NCBI GenBank assembly: GCA_027382625.1
Contig: JAJKFJ010021522.1
Location: forward strand, 1-64,000
Length of the DNA stretch: 64,000 nt
Reading direction: 5' to 3'
Source of the DNA: Tetmemena sp. SeJ-2015
Lineage: Eukaryota; Ciliophora; Spirotrichea; Sporadotrichida; Oxytrichidae
Made by a program: the position numbers and the translations under genes. The notes beneath the pieces are model-generated. The model did no database searches. It was not told where the DNA came from and saw only the letters and a program-made list of their open reading frames with translations. Shown one piece after another: positions 10,790-21,369 of this stretch; positions within the stretch are counted from its first letter, which is position 1, and each line of letters starts with the position of its first letter.

Positions 10790-11348
10790 GTGAGATGATG
10801 CATTTATCGTTTACATATTTTATGTCTTAATTTGTATGATATAGATTTATTATCAATCAGAATATTATCTAAAACTGGATTTTATAAATTATAATATCAC
10901 ATTTCACATATATTCACACACTAATGGTAGGTCGCAAGTTTTTCACTTTTAAACTTTTTATTCAAGATCTTATTTAAAATTGCATACAAAAACTTCCTTT
11001 AATAACCCTGATATTTAAAATATTTTTGTAATGTGCTTAAAGATTAACTGGCGAGCTTAGCATTTAAATTTTAAGAAGAAAAAAATTTATTTTAATAGCA
11101 ATAAGAAATGAGAGAAAGAAGATTGATGGTGATAATTGACTTATAATTATCTTTATTATAAGTTTTAGCCTATTTTAATAAAATACTTATTGATATTAAC
11201 GTTAGAAATCAAAATTACAAAATATTGTTTAATAACCTTCAACATTAAAATTAATCATTCACCATCTGAAGGCAAGATACCCATCAAGCTTTCAAAGATA
11301 GACCTTATTATTCATTTATGATTTTAATAAAATCTTATTTTAGAAAGA
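10790..11348. other. AT-rich intergenic DNA
   Basis: About 80 percent A+T with no open frame of convincing composition on either strand. It lies upstream of two divergent genes (long minus gene, small plus gene). Confidence 0.45.
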
Positions 11349-11678
11349 ATGCATTCTGGACACCTTGAGATTCTTTTTAAACATTTCGCCAGATCAATAT
11401 AAAGCAGAGAGGTATTCAATGTTTAGTCACTCCCTAAATTCCTCAAAAAGCATTTGATAGACTGCAAGCCTCCTCATTTGTCCTAAACAATTGACGACTA
11501 TCTAGAGCATTAAGCTAAAAAGAAAAATGAAAAGAAAAACTAAAGCAGCTCAAGCTCTAGTGATAGCTCAAGTGAGTCTAGTAATGATAACGATGAGGAT
11601 TCTGCTTCTCAAGATTAATAAAAGCAATAAGAAAGTCTCGGAATTGATGGAAACAAGAGATAAAAGATTGATGCATGA
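11349..11678 (+). CDS. Small Lys-rich protein with Ser/acidic tail, 109 aa
   Basis: A single uninterrupted frame from ATG 11349 to TGA 11676-11678, with TAA/TAG read as Gln. The first 50 residues look folded (HLEILFKHFARS, SLPKFLKKHL, KPPHLSQTIDDYLEH). A basic run KKKNEKK follows, then a poly-Ser/acidic stretch and a Gln-rich end with a basic NKRQKID. This layout is common in nuclear RNA-processing or transcription factors, but I do not recognise the family. The start could be downstream of a further upstream exon, because codons before ATG are also open for a short way. Confidence 0.55.
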
Positions 11679-12054
11679 ATTAATTAAAGATTTATTTGTC
11701 TAATTTATCTCAAAAATTTGATCTTTATGCTTTCATATTGAGGAGATGAAGTAAAAATAAAATTTCTTGAAGTATTTATTGTCTGATGATATTTTCAAAG
11801 CTTCTTAAATTACTAGTTAAGAGAGTGCATTTATTGAGTTTGGTCTTCATTTGCATATAAACTGTCAGTCTGCGATATTTCTTTATTAAAACCTAGACTT
11901 ATTTATTACTAACCATATGGATTTTGCAATAAATTAATACATTGCTGATGATGCACATTTAATATATAATATTTAATTGTATTCATTTGAATATAAAAAT
12001 TTGAATTGTAGTATTGACTTTGATTATAAGCATTTGTATTGGAGCTCTCGTGAC
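11679..12054. other. AT-rich convergent spacer
   Basis: No gene was seen. It separates the TGA of the small Ser-rich gene (+) from the TGA of the phosphatase gene (-). Confidence 0.45.
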
Positions 12055-15000
12055 TCATTTCTTCAATTGGGTAATTATCTCTGCCGCTTTAGTTAACATA
12101 GTGTTGCATGTATCTACTATAAAAATATAAGATCTGTCACTCGAATTTGAACCATCCTCCCCATACTGATTATGAAGGTCACTTACTCCATCGTTATCGG
12201 AATACAAAAACAGAAAATATATTAGAGATACTATTGGTGCTAACTGGAAGAGTTTTAATCTTGCTCCTAGCCATAATCATAGTCCTCTTCTTCCTCACCC
12301 ATTGCATATCCCTCCATATCTTCATCTTATTGCATTTACTAATCGTTGTTCTATGCATCCCCATTTCCAAGTTTATAGAGTTCAAAGGCTGCTCTATTCT
12401 GCTGCCTCACATCCTCCACATTCGCCAAGCAATTGAGATAGTAGATGAGATGCAGCATCTCCTCATCATTGGGATCTTTGTAGAAAGGAATTATTGGAAT
12501 ACCATTGTCAATTTAGAAAGCAAATGAGTAAACTGAGTTATCCACGATTACTAAATCCTGGAGCTCTCTATTTCCAATAACTCTCAAATCCTTTACATAG
12601 TAGCCTTCTTTGGTCAGTATGCAGTGCTGTCTATACATTCTGTACTGGATTAACTCGTGGTTTGGATCTAGATAATCAAGGATAGCGTCAGCGTAAGTTT
12701 AATGCGAGGCTGTGAAAACTATGACTTGGAAATGTTGATTGGCCTCCTCTAAACATTCCATGATTAAAATCAACTTTAGCAATTTTTATTAAAAATGACA
12801 TAAGGCCTTATATTGATGCCAGCATACACTGTCTCTTCGTCAGGAAAATCTATTTCGAGTACCACATCTGGGTCATCAGTTTCAACATCATCCACGCAAT
12901 GAATTAAGGTTTCGTCCATGTCAAAGATCAGAACTTTCTTCACTGTAAAGACTTATAAACGAAATAAATTACTTACAATCTGGACGCTTTGGGTCTGGGA
13001 GATAGATAATTTAGTCTTTTATCTCATCTAATTCCACCACTCTTAGATTATTTCTTATGAACTATAGAGCCTGAAGAGTCTAAAAGAAATGCACCTTATG
13101 CAAATCTTGTTCTCCTCCAGTCGTATTATTCGTACCATTTGTATTATTTTCAGTATTTTGATCATCTTATTTTTACAAAAATATATACTATTCTTGCTAA
13201 AAACTGTCTTGCTTTTCTAAATTTTGCACGTTGTCTTACAAACTATAATTAAATTAAAGTCATCAGAAGCATAGGATGTTTATTTGTTAAGTTCAAACAC
13301 ACCGCCTCCTGATGATAAATTTGAGTCTTATTTTTGAATTTATTATTGTGGTTAAGGGATCCCTGACATAGGCATTTTAGTAACAAAGGCATTAAGTTTA
13401 TTGCCTCCTTGCTTTTGTTGATTCGTTTGATTTACTATCTATTAATTTTACTGCTATATCTACTGTAAGTATCAATTTTATGCATTTTTAGAAAGTATTT
13501 TTGAAGTATTGCTATTACTGAATTTACTGATTCTACTATTGCTTGAGTTGCTATAAGTAGATTTCTTAAGCCTAGAAGTCTTAAATTTAAACAGCGCCTT
13601 ATCTTTCACTCTATTCACTGGTATAGTTTTACTTCTAATTTATTACTGTGTTCTGAGATTGCTGAGGATGTTGGGTGAAGTGAAGTTCAGTGGTCAACTG
13701 AGGCTACGTATTTTCTGTTTGTTACTTCATGCCATTAAGATAAAAAATAGAGAAGCAATAGAATTTTTGTTAAGGCTCTGACTTACTCTCCCATCATTCT
13801 TTAGAAAAACCTGCTAATCTTAGGAAAAGTCATTGTAAAAGTCAATGCTACTTCCTTTTACTAGGTTTAAGTTAGATAATTTGCCTCCATCTTCGCCCGA
13901 CAAGAGTCCTTACGAAAATCTCAAGTTTTAAATAAAATGTAACTAGAAACAAATACAGAAAGTTGTGGGGATGTAAGACTGATTCATCAGCCTCATTTGT
14001 TTCTTCAATGATGGTTTCATTGTTCTTGGAAAATAGGCCAGCATTCTAGCTAGGATTTCTGTTTATAACAGCAGACTGAACTTACTATGAAGGCTAGTTC
14101 ACATTCAGATTTGCCTGCATTTACACTTGTGGAGACTAAGAATAAGGACCCTACTTGGCAGCGCTTAGAGTTTGTTAATTTTGTTGCATCCTTTAAGAGA
14201 TAGAGCTCTTATCAGGGGTGAAGAAAGTTGGTATGTTGTAGCGCTTCACAATCGAAAATCTATGGGAATTTGCAAAATCTGTTTCCTCATCAATACTTGC
14301 ATCATCCACGTTACACATAATTTCTGAGTCACGCCCAGAGTTCAGAGGATAATTATCAAAATTAACTTGAAGAATCCTATTTGAAATTATAGGTAGCTTT
14401 GCTTATTCTACTTCCTTTTCTTATCTATCCAATCAATGAAAATTTAAATATCCTTGATTGTTATTGATTGTCTTTCTCGAACTGATGGTGCCTCTTCCAT
14501 TCCTATGAGAGGTGCTGAGCAACTTAGAACTAGCTCTAGCTAGCAAAGTATGGTGAGGGATGGCTGGAGATAGTTTGCTCATCATATTAAAGTTGAGTGC
14601 TCTGATACTAAACTTCCTTGAATTGTCTGCATCAACTTCATCGCCGATATCTGTTAATAAAAATATTCATATCTTCTTCAAAATCCTCAGGGATGAAATC
14701 AGAGTAGATGGGTTGCTAATTTACCTAAAATGCTTGTTTATTTCCTCCCATAGAATGCCTTTGCTATATAATTTGGCTTATTCTTGACATTCTCTGTTCA
14801 CTATTAATGCCAAGTTTGAGAGAAGGTCTGCTCATTATTTGATTGTTCTAACTTTTCCCATTTTATGCTCCAGGCTAGTGCGTTAATTCTTATCTTCTGA
14901 AAATTTGAACTGACTCATTGGCTTATTCGTCCCCTTCATAGAACTAATTTGAAATTTAGAGTATTTATTATATATGATTAGTTGTAATTAGCATCCTTGA

Positions 15001-15736
15001 GTATATTTTAGATGTTTACTTGCTAGCTAACGTTAAAAGGGTCGTTATTTCCATAGTAGTACTCGTATTAATTATTGCCCTTGATTGAAATGCGGCTTTT
15101 CCCAGAGGAAGCGATTGACTTAGACAACTCGCTTTTTCTCTTCCACTTAAGACCTCCACCTATACTTGCTATAGTTTTTTTTTTAAATTAAATTTTAAAA
15201 AAGTTGTGGTTTCTTTTCCTTTTAAAGGCGGTTGCTCTTCCATTTTCATCTATCCCTTCAATGCTGATGTCATTAAGAAAACTGCCTTTTGCAAAGTTAG
15301 CATATCATTGAAATACAATTTGATTAATGAATTATTACTATTTCTGCATAGCCATTGTTATTTGCAAGATTGTTTTTTAAATTGGCTTGATTTTAGTTGT
15401 AGTAGCTAGCAGAGCCCTCACTGATTTCAACACCATTCGATTTAAATTTAAAAATTAAATTAACTTATTCGAGTATTGATTACCTCCAAAAGTGTAAACC
15501 GATGCTTTGGCTTATGACTTTTGGTTTTAAGCGGTGCTAAACTGCTGGACGTTAACCATTTGCTATTTTTAGTCAAGTTTGAGGAGTATTTCTATGCAGC
15601 GGACTGGGCTGATGCATAGGGGTCGCCTGATGATGAAGGAACAGATGTTTACTAATTCGTCTTCGTTCATTATTAATTATTTCTAAACTATAGTGCTCTA
15701 ACATAATTTATCAATATCATCAGCTGTTTCACTCAT
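12055..15736 (-). CDS. FCP1/SCP-type (NIF domain) protein phosphatase with long Gln-rich N-terminus
   Basis: HAD-superfamily Ser/Thr phosphatase of the CTD small phosphatase group, which removes phosphate from RNA polymerase II tails or similar substrates. The catalytic DxDxT-type motif is seen as IFDMDETLIHC. NIRPYV, the motif II region VIVFTASHQTYAD and the final acidic motif VIVDNSVYSFAFQIDN follow, all spaced as in SCP1/NIF proteins. Asp-Met-Asp replaces the usual Asp-Leu-Asp, which keeps both Asp residues. ATG 15736 opens MSETADDIDKL, and the first 600 or so residues are Gln, Asn and Ser-rich without a known domain. After the domain comes an acidic, Gln-rich tail ending at TGA 12055-12057. 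Worked-out interruptions are IESs at 12202, 12760 and 13923 and an intron at 12943. Further unresolved shifts lie in the N-terminal half (near 14.4 and 15.4 kb), so that part could be a separate gene. Confidence 0.85.
12202..12231. other. IES, pointer ATAC
   Basis: ATAC at 12202-12205 and 12228-12231. Removing 26 bp restores the minus-strand frame from SSSQHQQ into YSDNDGVSDLHNQYG near the phosphatase C-terminus. Confidence 0.85.
12760..12798. other. IES, pointer ATGA
   Basis: ATGA at 12760-12763 and 12795-12798. Removing 35 bp restores the frame through the catalytic domain: NIRPYV joins MECLEEANQHFQVIVFTA. Confidence 0.9.
12943..12976 (-). other. Intron, 34 nt
   Basis: GTAAGT...TTTACAG on the minus strand, just before the catalytic motif. 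Splicing joins PKRPD to LKKVLIFDMDET in frame. Confidence 0.88.
13923..13964. other. IES, pointer AAGTT
   Basis: AAGTT at 13923-13927 and 13960-13964. Removing 37 bp restores the minus-strand frame from SVLHPHN into LRFSQGLLSGEDGGKL. Confidence 0.83.
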
Positions 15737-15847
15737 AACTAAAGTCAAATCATCTATCAAGTAGAAGATCAATACAAACAAAAAGTTATAATTAAAGCTA
15801 CTTTAAAACTTAAATTCAGGATAAGCTAAATAATTTAGCCAACTAAA

Positions 15848-18270
15848 ATGAGCATATAATCACCAGAGCTGGATTTTAAAAACATCCATTTTCAAAATTA
15901 TGAAGGCGAGAGATTTTAAGATTTATACTCCCTCCAGCAAGACCTTCATGTGAAATTGATCAGATAGAATTTGAGATATCTTCAATAAAACCAAACAACT
16001 GATGATGATGGAAATTAATTTTCTATAATGGTTTTTTTATTATTTTAGACTAATAAATCCTATCTATATCCCACCAGATGGAAACCCAACAGAGCCTGAT
16101 ACGGGCGATGATTATGAGAATGATGATTCTCGCTCTTTATACATGGAAAAAGTTTAATTATAATTATTTGCTCAAGCAAGGTGGTGTAGTGGCTGCTATT
16201 GTAATTTGCTCGATCATTATCGTCATTAAATTAAACATATAACTTATTTATTTCATTGCTGTTCTAATCGCAGCATTTTATTTTGAAAGAAAAAGACGAA
16301 GAATTATCACAGAGCAGTAAATAAAGATTGAGCAATAGTCTAGATAGCTAGCAGCGGGGTTTTGGGGCAAAATTTAAAAGAAAAAAATTTGGAAGAAAAA
16401 AAAAAAGCAAAAGGGCCCCCTTTTAAAATTATTTTATGAATATTGAATTATTTATTCGGTTGTTGCAGGTCAAGTCGCTGAGCAAGCATACTATTAGCAG
16501 TTCTAAGCTCTGCCCTAATTCAACGTTGCAGCTCCCAATCCTACATAAGGCTAGCACATAGTCACAGGAGAGGCCGAACAACAGCCTTTGACCTATAATC
16601 CTTTCTATATACCTGCAACTTCCTTCGCTTTTCATCACCCCTCTTTCGGCCAGGCTAACTAATTCAATATGCCCTATGGTATGCACTTGGTAAGAAGACC
16701 TCAACAACTTTAGAGTATGGTTTAAATTTAGTTATTTTGGGAATTATCTAGGTTCAATTTAACAATCACAATCAAGGACCGGATGACATGGCTGTTGAAA
16801 TGGTTCCCTTAACCCAAGCTGAAAATCCTTTCATTTCTTAAAGCCTTAAAGGATAGAGATAAGCTAGAATTAGTAATAAGCCTCCGCAGTTTTAAATCAT
16901 CAAATCTATAATTAAAATTAGAACAGCTTCCCGACCTAATCTCACCCTTAAATTTTATTTTGAAGCCTTTCACATTATTTTTTTTTTAAGTGCTTATCTG
17001 GGTGTTTAATAATAACAATAGATAATAGGAAACCAAAATATTTAGAGCATGTGGGATCCTCAAGCATTCACTCTCTAAAATCCATCACAGTAGGTTGCCT
17101 AATAATAAATACAGAAACCAATCCCGATTCCTTAGCCTCAGTAAGTGCAAACCAATAATACGGAGTGGGGATAGTAGGTAAATAAACCAATTTCGTAAAA
17201 CTCTTCAGCCCCTTTAATTGACAAAGATTAGAATACCGTAACATAGAACAGAAATAGAGCTTCGGATGCTTAACCTTTTATAAAATTAACTTTCATTTAT
17301 GTTTAATTAATATCAGCAATAGCGCTAATATCCCACCATAAAATATAACCAATTTAGTAGAGTCAACCCCTGTAACTCCAATGAATTAAAAAATAGATAG
17401 TTAAAATGTACCTCCACCTAAGAAGCAATCTGAAATAGTATCGTAACAAAAATTTTGGTTTTTAATTTTAAAAAAAAAATTTCTCCCAAAAAAAAAGTTT
17501 TAAAATAACAGCTACCTCCGTTGACTGGCAACATTACTCAAATACCTCCTCCAACTGCAGAGCCCAAGAAAAATCAGCCAATCAAAGAAGATGATACCCT
17601 GCTCGGCAAAAATCAAGCAACTTTAAATATTAAGTCTACACCTAAGGTTGAGTTTATTTTATTTGAGTAAGATTTAATAGTGATAGACGATGATTTTGAT
17701 TTCCTTTGAATTTTTAAGCCTATATTAAAAGATAAAATGAGGCTTTAATTTGCAATAAAATTATCATGATAAATAGATAGAGAGGTATTTAGACCAGAAT
17801 GAGAAGGTGCAAAATAAATTCATTTAATTTAGAAATTTAACATTTACAGCTCACCACTGATAATGAAAAGAGATCATCACAAAGCAGGCCCTCTGCGGAC
17901 GGGAATTATTCTTCAAAATCTTAGTTTTCAACATTTTTTGCTTCTATTTATTAAAATCTTAAGCAAAAATTTCCAAGACTTGGTTAAAAACGTTAAACTT
18001 TTCCACACCCACCTCCTCCTTTGCCTCCCCCACCACCTCCCCGACCAGAGGATAAGAGATGGGAGGATAAAAATAAAAAAAAAGAGTGCAAAGAAAAGGA
18101 AGAAGGTTTTAGACCTATTTAAACGCCTTAACCTAATAAATTGTAGCAAAGACGGCCCAAACCCACTAAAAACCCCACTAGAATTTAATATAGACGCCTT
18201 TGACTTAAGCAATGTAAATATCGACTCGCAAATTTCACCTGCAGATATATCTTCAAATAAGCAATAATCT
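15848..18270 (+). CDS. Single-pass membrane protein 1 with Pro/Gln-rich tail
   Basis: After removal of two IESs the frame shows a hydrophobic segment of about 23 residues (VVAAIVICSIIIVIAVLIAA) followed by FYFERKRRRII, a stop-transfer cluster. This predicts one membrane pass with a long cytoplasmic tail. ATG 15848 (MSIQSPELDFK) is a possible start, but no signal peptide is evident. The tail (16.3-18.27 kb) is Gln, Pro and Asn-rich: Phe/Tyr/Pro repeats near 16.6 kb, PPPTAEPKK near 17.55 kb and a poly-Pro run (PPPPLPPPPPPRPED) at about 18.02 kb, typical of SH3/profilin-type ligands. A TGA at about 17.71 kb may be the true end or lie in an IES. Low-quality patches at 16.37-16.43 and 17.46-17.51 kb obscure the frame. 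The gene is followed by two genes of the same layout. Function unknown; a surface receptor or adhesion role is inference. Confidence 0.6.
16150..16180. other. IES, pointer AAG
   Basis: AAG at 16150-16152 and 16178-16180. Removing 28 bp restores the frame from SRSLYMEK into GGVVAAIVICS, the start of the membrane segment. The pointer is short. Confidence 0.65.
16223..16257. other. IES, pointer TCATT
   Basis: TCATT at 16223-16227 and 16253-16257. Removing 30 bp takes out a polar AT-rich insert from the middle of the membrane helix, giving ICSIIIVIAVLIAAFYF. Confidence 0.75.
16356..16367 (+). repeat. Telomere-like motif GGGGTTTTGGGG
   Basis: One and a half units of the spirotrich telomeric repeat G4T4, inside AT-rich DNA and next to a homopolymer-swollen patch (16.37-16.43 kb). 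It may lie inside an unresolved insert in gene 1. Spirotrich germline transposons of the TBE type carry C4A4 repeats at their ends, but no transposase was found nearby. Confidence 0.6.
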
Positions 18271-18289
18271 CCAACATCCACAATTTTAT

Positions 18290-19040
18290 AATTACTGTTT
18301 ATATTTGAATCTTATTTAAACAGATTTATTCCCCAAATTTTAAAGAAATTTTTTAAAAATTTTTCATTTTAAACATTTTGGCAAAAATTTTTTTAAAACA
18401 CAATCGGCGGCGGGGATAAGAGTCATCCGGTTCCCCCAAAATTAAACACCCAAAATTTTTCCTTTAAGGGTTTTTTAAAATTTTAAATTTTAAATTTTTA
18501 AAAATAACCGAGAATTTAAAAAAAAAAGAATTTTTTAAATTTTAAAATTTCTTAATTTTTTTAAAAAAAACTTGTTGGGGTTTAAAAATTTTAAATTAAA
18601 TTATTAAACCATTTTCATAGTTTGGGTTAAAAATTTTTAAGGGGGGGTTTTTATTTTTTTTCCCCCTTTTATTTGGGAAAGCTTCCCGTTTTTAAATTTT
18701 AAAAAAAAATGCCAAAATTGAAGGAAAATTTTTTTAAAATTTTTAAAAATTTTAAATAAAATTTAAAAGTTATAAAAAAACTCGCTACTGAGGGGTGGGG
18801 GTAAAAAAATTAAAAAAGCCCATATTTAAAAAAGAAAGTTAAAACAAACAAACCGCCGGATAGGGGGGAATCTGCCCTTTCCATGAAGGGTTTTCCTTTT
18901 TATTTTCCAATAGTTTTAAAAATTTAAATAATGGGGCCAAAACCCTGGGGAATTTAATTTTGGGGAAAATAAAAAAATTTCCCCTTTACCCCCTAAAAAT
19001 TGGCGGCGTGGGGGCAACTTTTGGGGAAAAAACTTAGCAT
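18290..19040. other. Anomalous homopolymer-swollen block, probably low-quality sequence
   Basis: Runs of A, T, G and C of 5-9 bases alternate throughout, with isolated GC clumps near 18.40, 18.86 and 19.00 kb. No frame stays open with a natural composition, although flanking DNA on both sides codes for membrane protein genes. The pattern looks like poorly polished reads rather than biology. It may hide the N-terminal half of the second membrane protein gene. Confidence 0.6.
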
Positions 19041-20960
19041 GGTTTTAAACCAAAGCCCCTCCAATCAAAGACTGATGATATAGAGATAACTATTTTATGA
19101 CTTCTTACTTTTAATTTTTAAGAGTTGAAGCGAGTTTTGGTGATTGCTGGAGTTTTCACCTTTCTCTTCATCTTAATAGTTGCTCTGTTAGTACTGCTCT
19201 ATCTGCTTTACCGAAGCAATAAAAGAAAGGATGCACAGATAAAAGAGAACTCCAAGAAGTCTTCCCCACATTAGGAGTAAACTATATAAACGTTATCAAA
19301 AATTAACATGGAAACTAATAGTCAAATGATTCAGAATGAAGATCAAGACGAGGAGTTACCTCAAAAATAATCCAAAAAACTCAAAGACATTGAAAAGGAT
19401 ACGCTCAAAATGTTTGCTCTCTCCTCCTCTCAATGTCCCTTTGAAAATAAGCCTGTTCTCATCCTACCCAGAGACTAAAAAAATCAGAGAATCAATTTCA
19501 TATCATCATTCTATATATTTATTAATTGCATTTTAGAATAAGAAAGCACCAGAAGCAAAGTTTTGACTTTTTTGGAGATGCCAAAACCAGATCCTCTTAG
19601 TTTAATTTTTTAAGTTGCAAGAACTATACGATAAGTAGGAGGAAGACTACTATATATAGGATTCCTCTCGAAAGTTAATGTCTGTGACCTCATAAGTCAT
19701 CAGAACTCCTGAGGATAATACATACTTAAAATAGATTTTACAGTCAGATTAATTATAGCTGCCTCTCAATGGGAATCAGATAATTGAAGAAGAGGAACTA
19801 AATTAGGAACGTAGTCAAAATTTTGGAAATAATAAATATGTGATAGATGAGAGAGGCGAGTCTTCGCTCATAGAATAAGACTCTTAGTTGTAATATTATC
19901 CATTCAGTCCCAATTTTTCACTACTGGCTAGAAGTTTGGCTTTACTATAAGAATCCATTTTTTAGTCTTTTTACTGAACTTTAGAGAAGTAGCTTCAAAA
20001 CCATCTAAAATTGGCATGTTGGTCAAGGAACGTTCCTTATTATTGTGGAATTTAATAAAGCAGTAAATTACATTTTTGAAATTCTTGTAGCAATACTCGG
20101 CCGGCAAGGAGGGCTTACAGTACCAAGTTTTAGCACAGAAGACAAGAGGTTTGTCCTCGTTCGCCAGGCTTTACAGTATCAAACTCAAAATTTTTTTTAA
20201 TTCGGGGCTAAACGGATAATAATATAAGAGATAGAGTGGCTTAAATATCTTTCCTACAAACAGAACCAACTCTTGAAAAGAATTTGTGCAAATAGGCCAC
20301 ACATCTACAGCTCAAGCATATTAGTTGTTATCAAGTGAAATAAATTTCTTTCATGCATTAGATTTTCCAAAGAAAATACAAGAAAATGACGGCGAAGATC
20401 GTTAGATATGCATAGGAAAGAGAATGAAGGCAGCGTGGGATTAAATCCTGAGTTCTAAGCAGCTGAATAAAAACTTGGGCTTAAAATCCTAATCGGTTGT
20501 TTTAGATAGCAGTCAGAACAAATCAGAAATATTACCTAATAATTAATTCCAGCTCTAATAGGAGTGTCTTAGTTAGCATATCCCATATCGTGAAAGCAAA
20601 GCCAAAGACCAATCTCATCAGTCGAGCTACGATGAGGAAGAGGACACTTCAATAAATATTGAAATATATTCTGAGGATTAAGATCTGGAATGTCAAATTC
20701 ATCCAGAAATCACCTTATAAAGTTACTAAGAAGATCTCTAAGACAGACTCTGATGGATTCACTTAAGTTTTGATAAGTCAGTGCAGCAATCAATAAATTT
20801 AGGATCGAGATAGAATAAATATTAAAGTAAGAAACTATCTTGGTCCGAATAATTTAGGCATTTTTAAATGCATTCAATAGTTGATGATTAGAATACTTTG
20901 TAAATAATTTAGAGCGTCAGCAAACGTATTCTCGCATTTATTAAATAAATTTAGACTATT
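19041..20960 (+). CDS. Single-pass membrane protein 2 with polar acidic/Gln-rich tail
   Basis: A clear membrane segment is encoded at about 19.13-19.21 kb: VLVIAGVFTFLFILIVALL then VLLYLLYRSNKRKD, with a basic cluster on the inner side. Upstream, TDDIEIT precedes an unresolved IES. The tail is charged and Gln-rich: QNEDQDEELPQKQ, an EELNQERSQ region and SYDEEEDTSINIEIYSED at about 20.63 kb. It has several frame changes, for example near 19.62 kb, that suggest IESs which I did not resolve exactly. The outside part is not visible, probably lost in the poor block upstream. Layout and orientation match the genes before and after it. The end is uncertain: coding character fades after 20.75 kb. Confidence 0.55.
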
Positions 20961-21369
20961 TATCTAGTTTATTTATTCTTTCATTCTTGGTCCTGGAATT
21001 CAATTTTTATAATTCTATAAAATGGAAAATAAAGATTCTCTAAATTAGTTGACTTTCTTTGTTTTATAATAATTTTTAGAGTTTTATTATGAATAGAGAG
21101 TACATTAAAATTTTTATAAATGATTGTATGGACACCTATATCTTTTTAATCACGTTTTATTCTTAATCTTGAGACTTTGATAAAAATTTTGGAGCTTATT
21201 AAAACTATTTACAGCTCTTGAATCTCTCTTCTTTAAGATTAAAATCCTTCTTTTCAGATTTATTTCTGAAGGATTTTAATAAAAAGTTCAAGTTTATTTA
21301 TAAGTCATCTAAATGATTATACTATTCATAGAGGAATATGAAAATAAATAAATAGCTAGTTCCTTTTTA

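Noticed and set aside
12147..12527. Hydrophobic Leu/Ile-rich frame on the plus strand, resembling a membrane protein
   Set aside because: It is antisense to the acidic, conserved part of the phosphatase gene.
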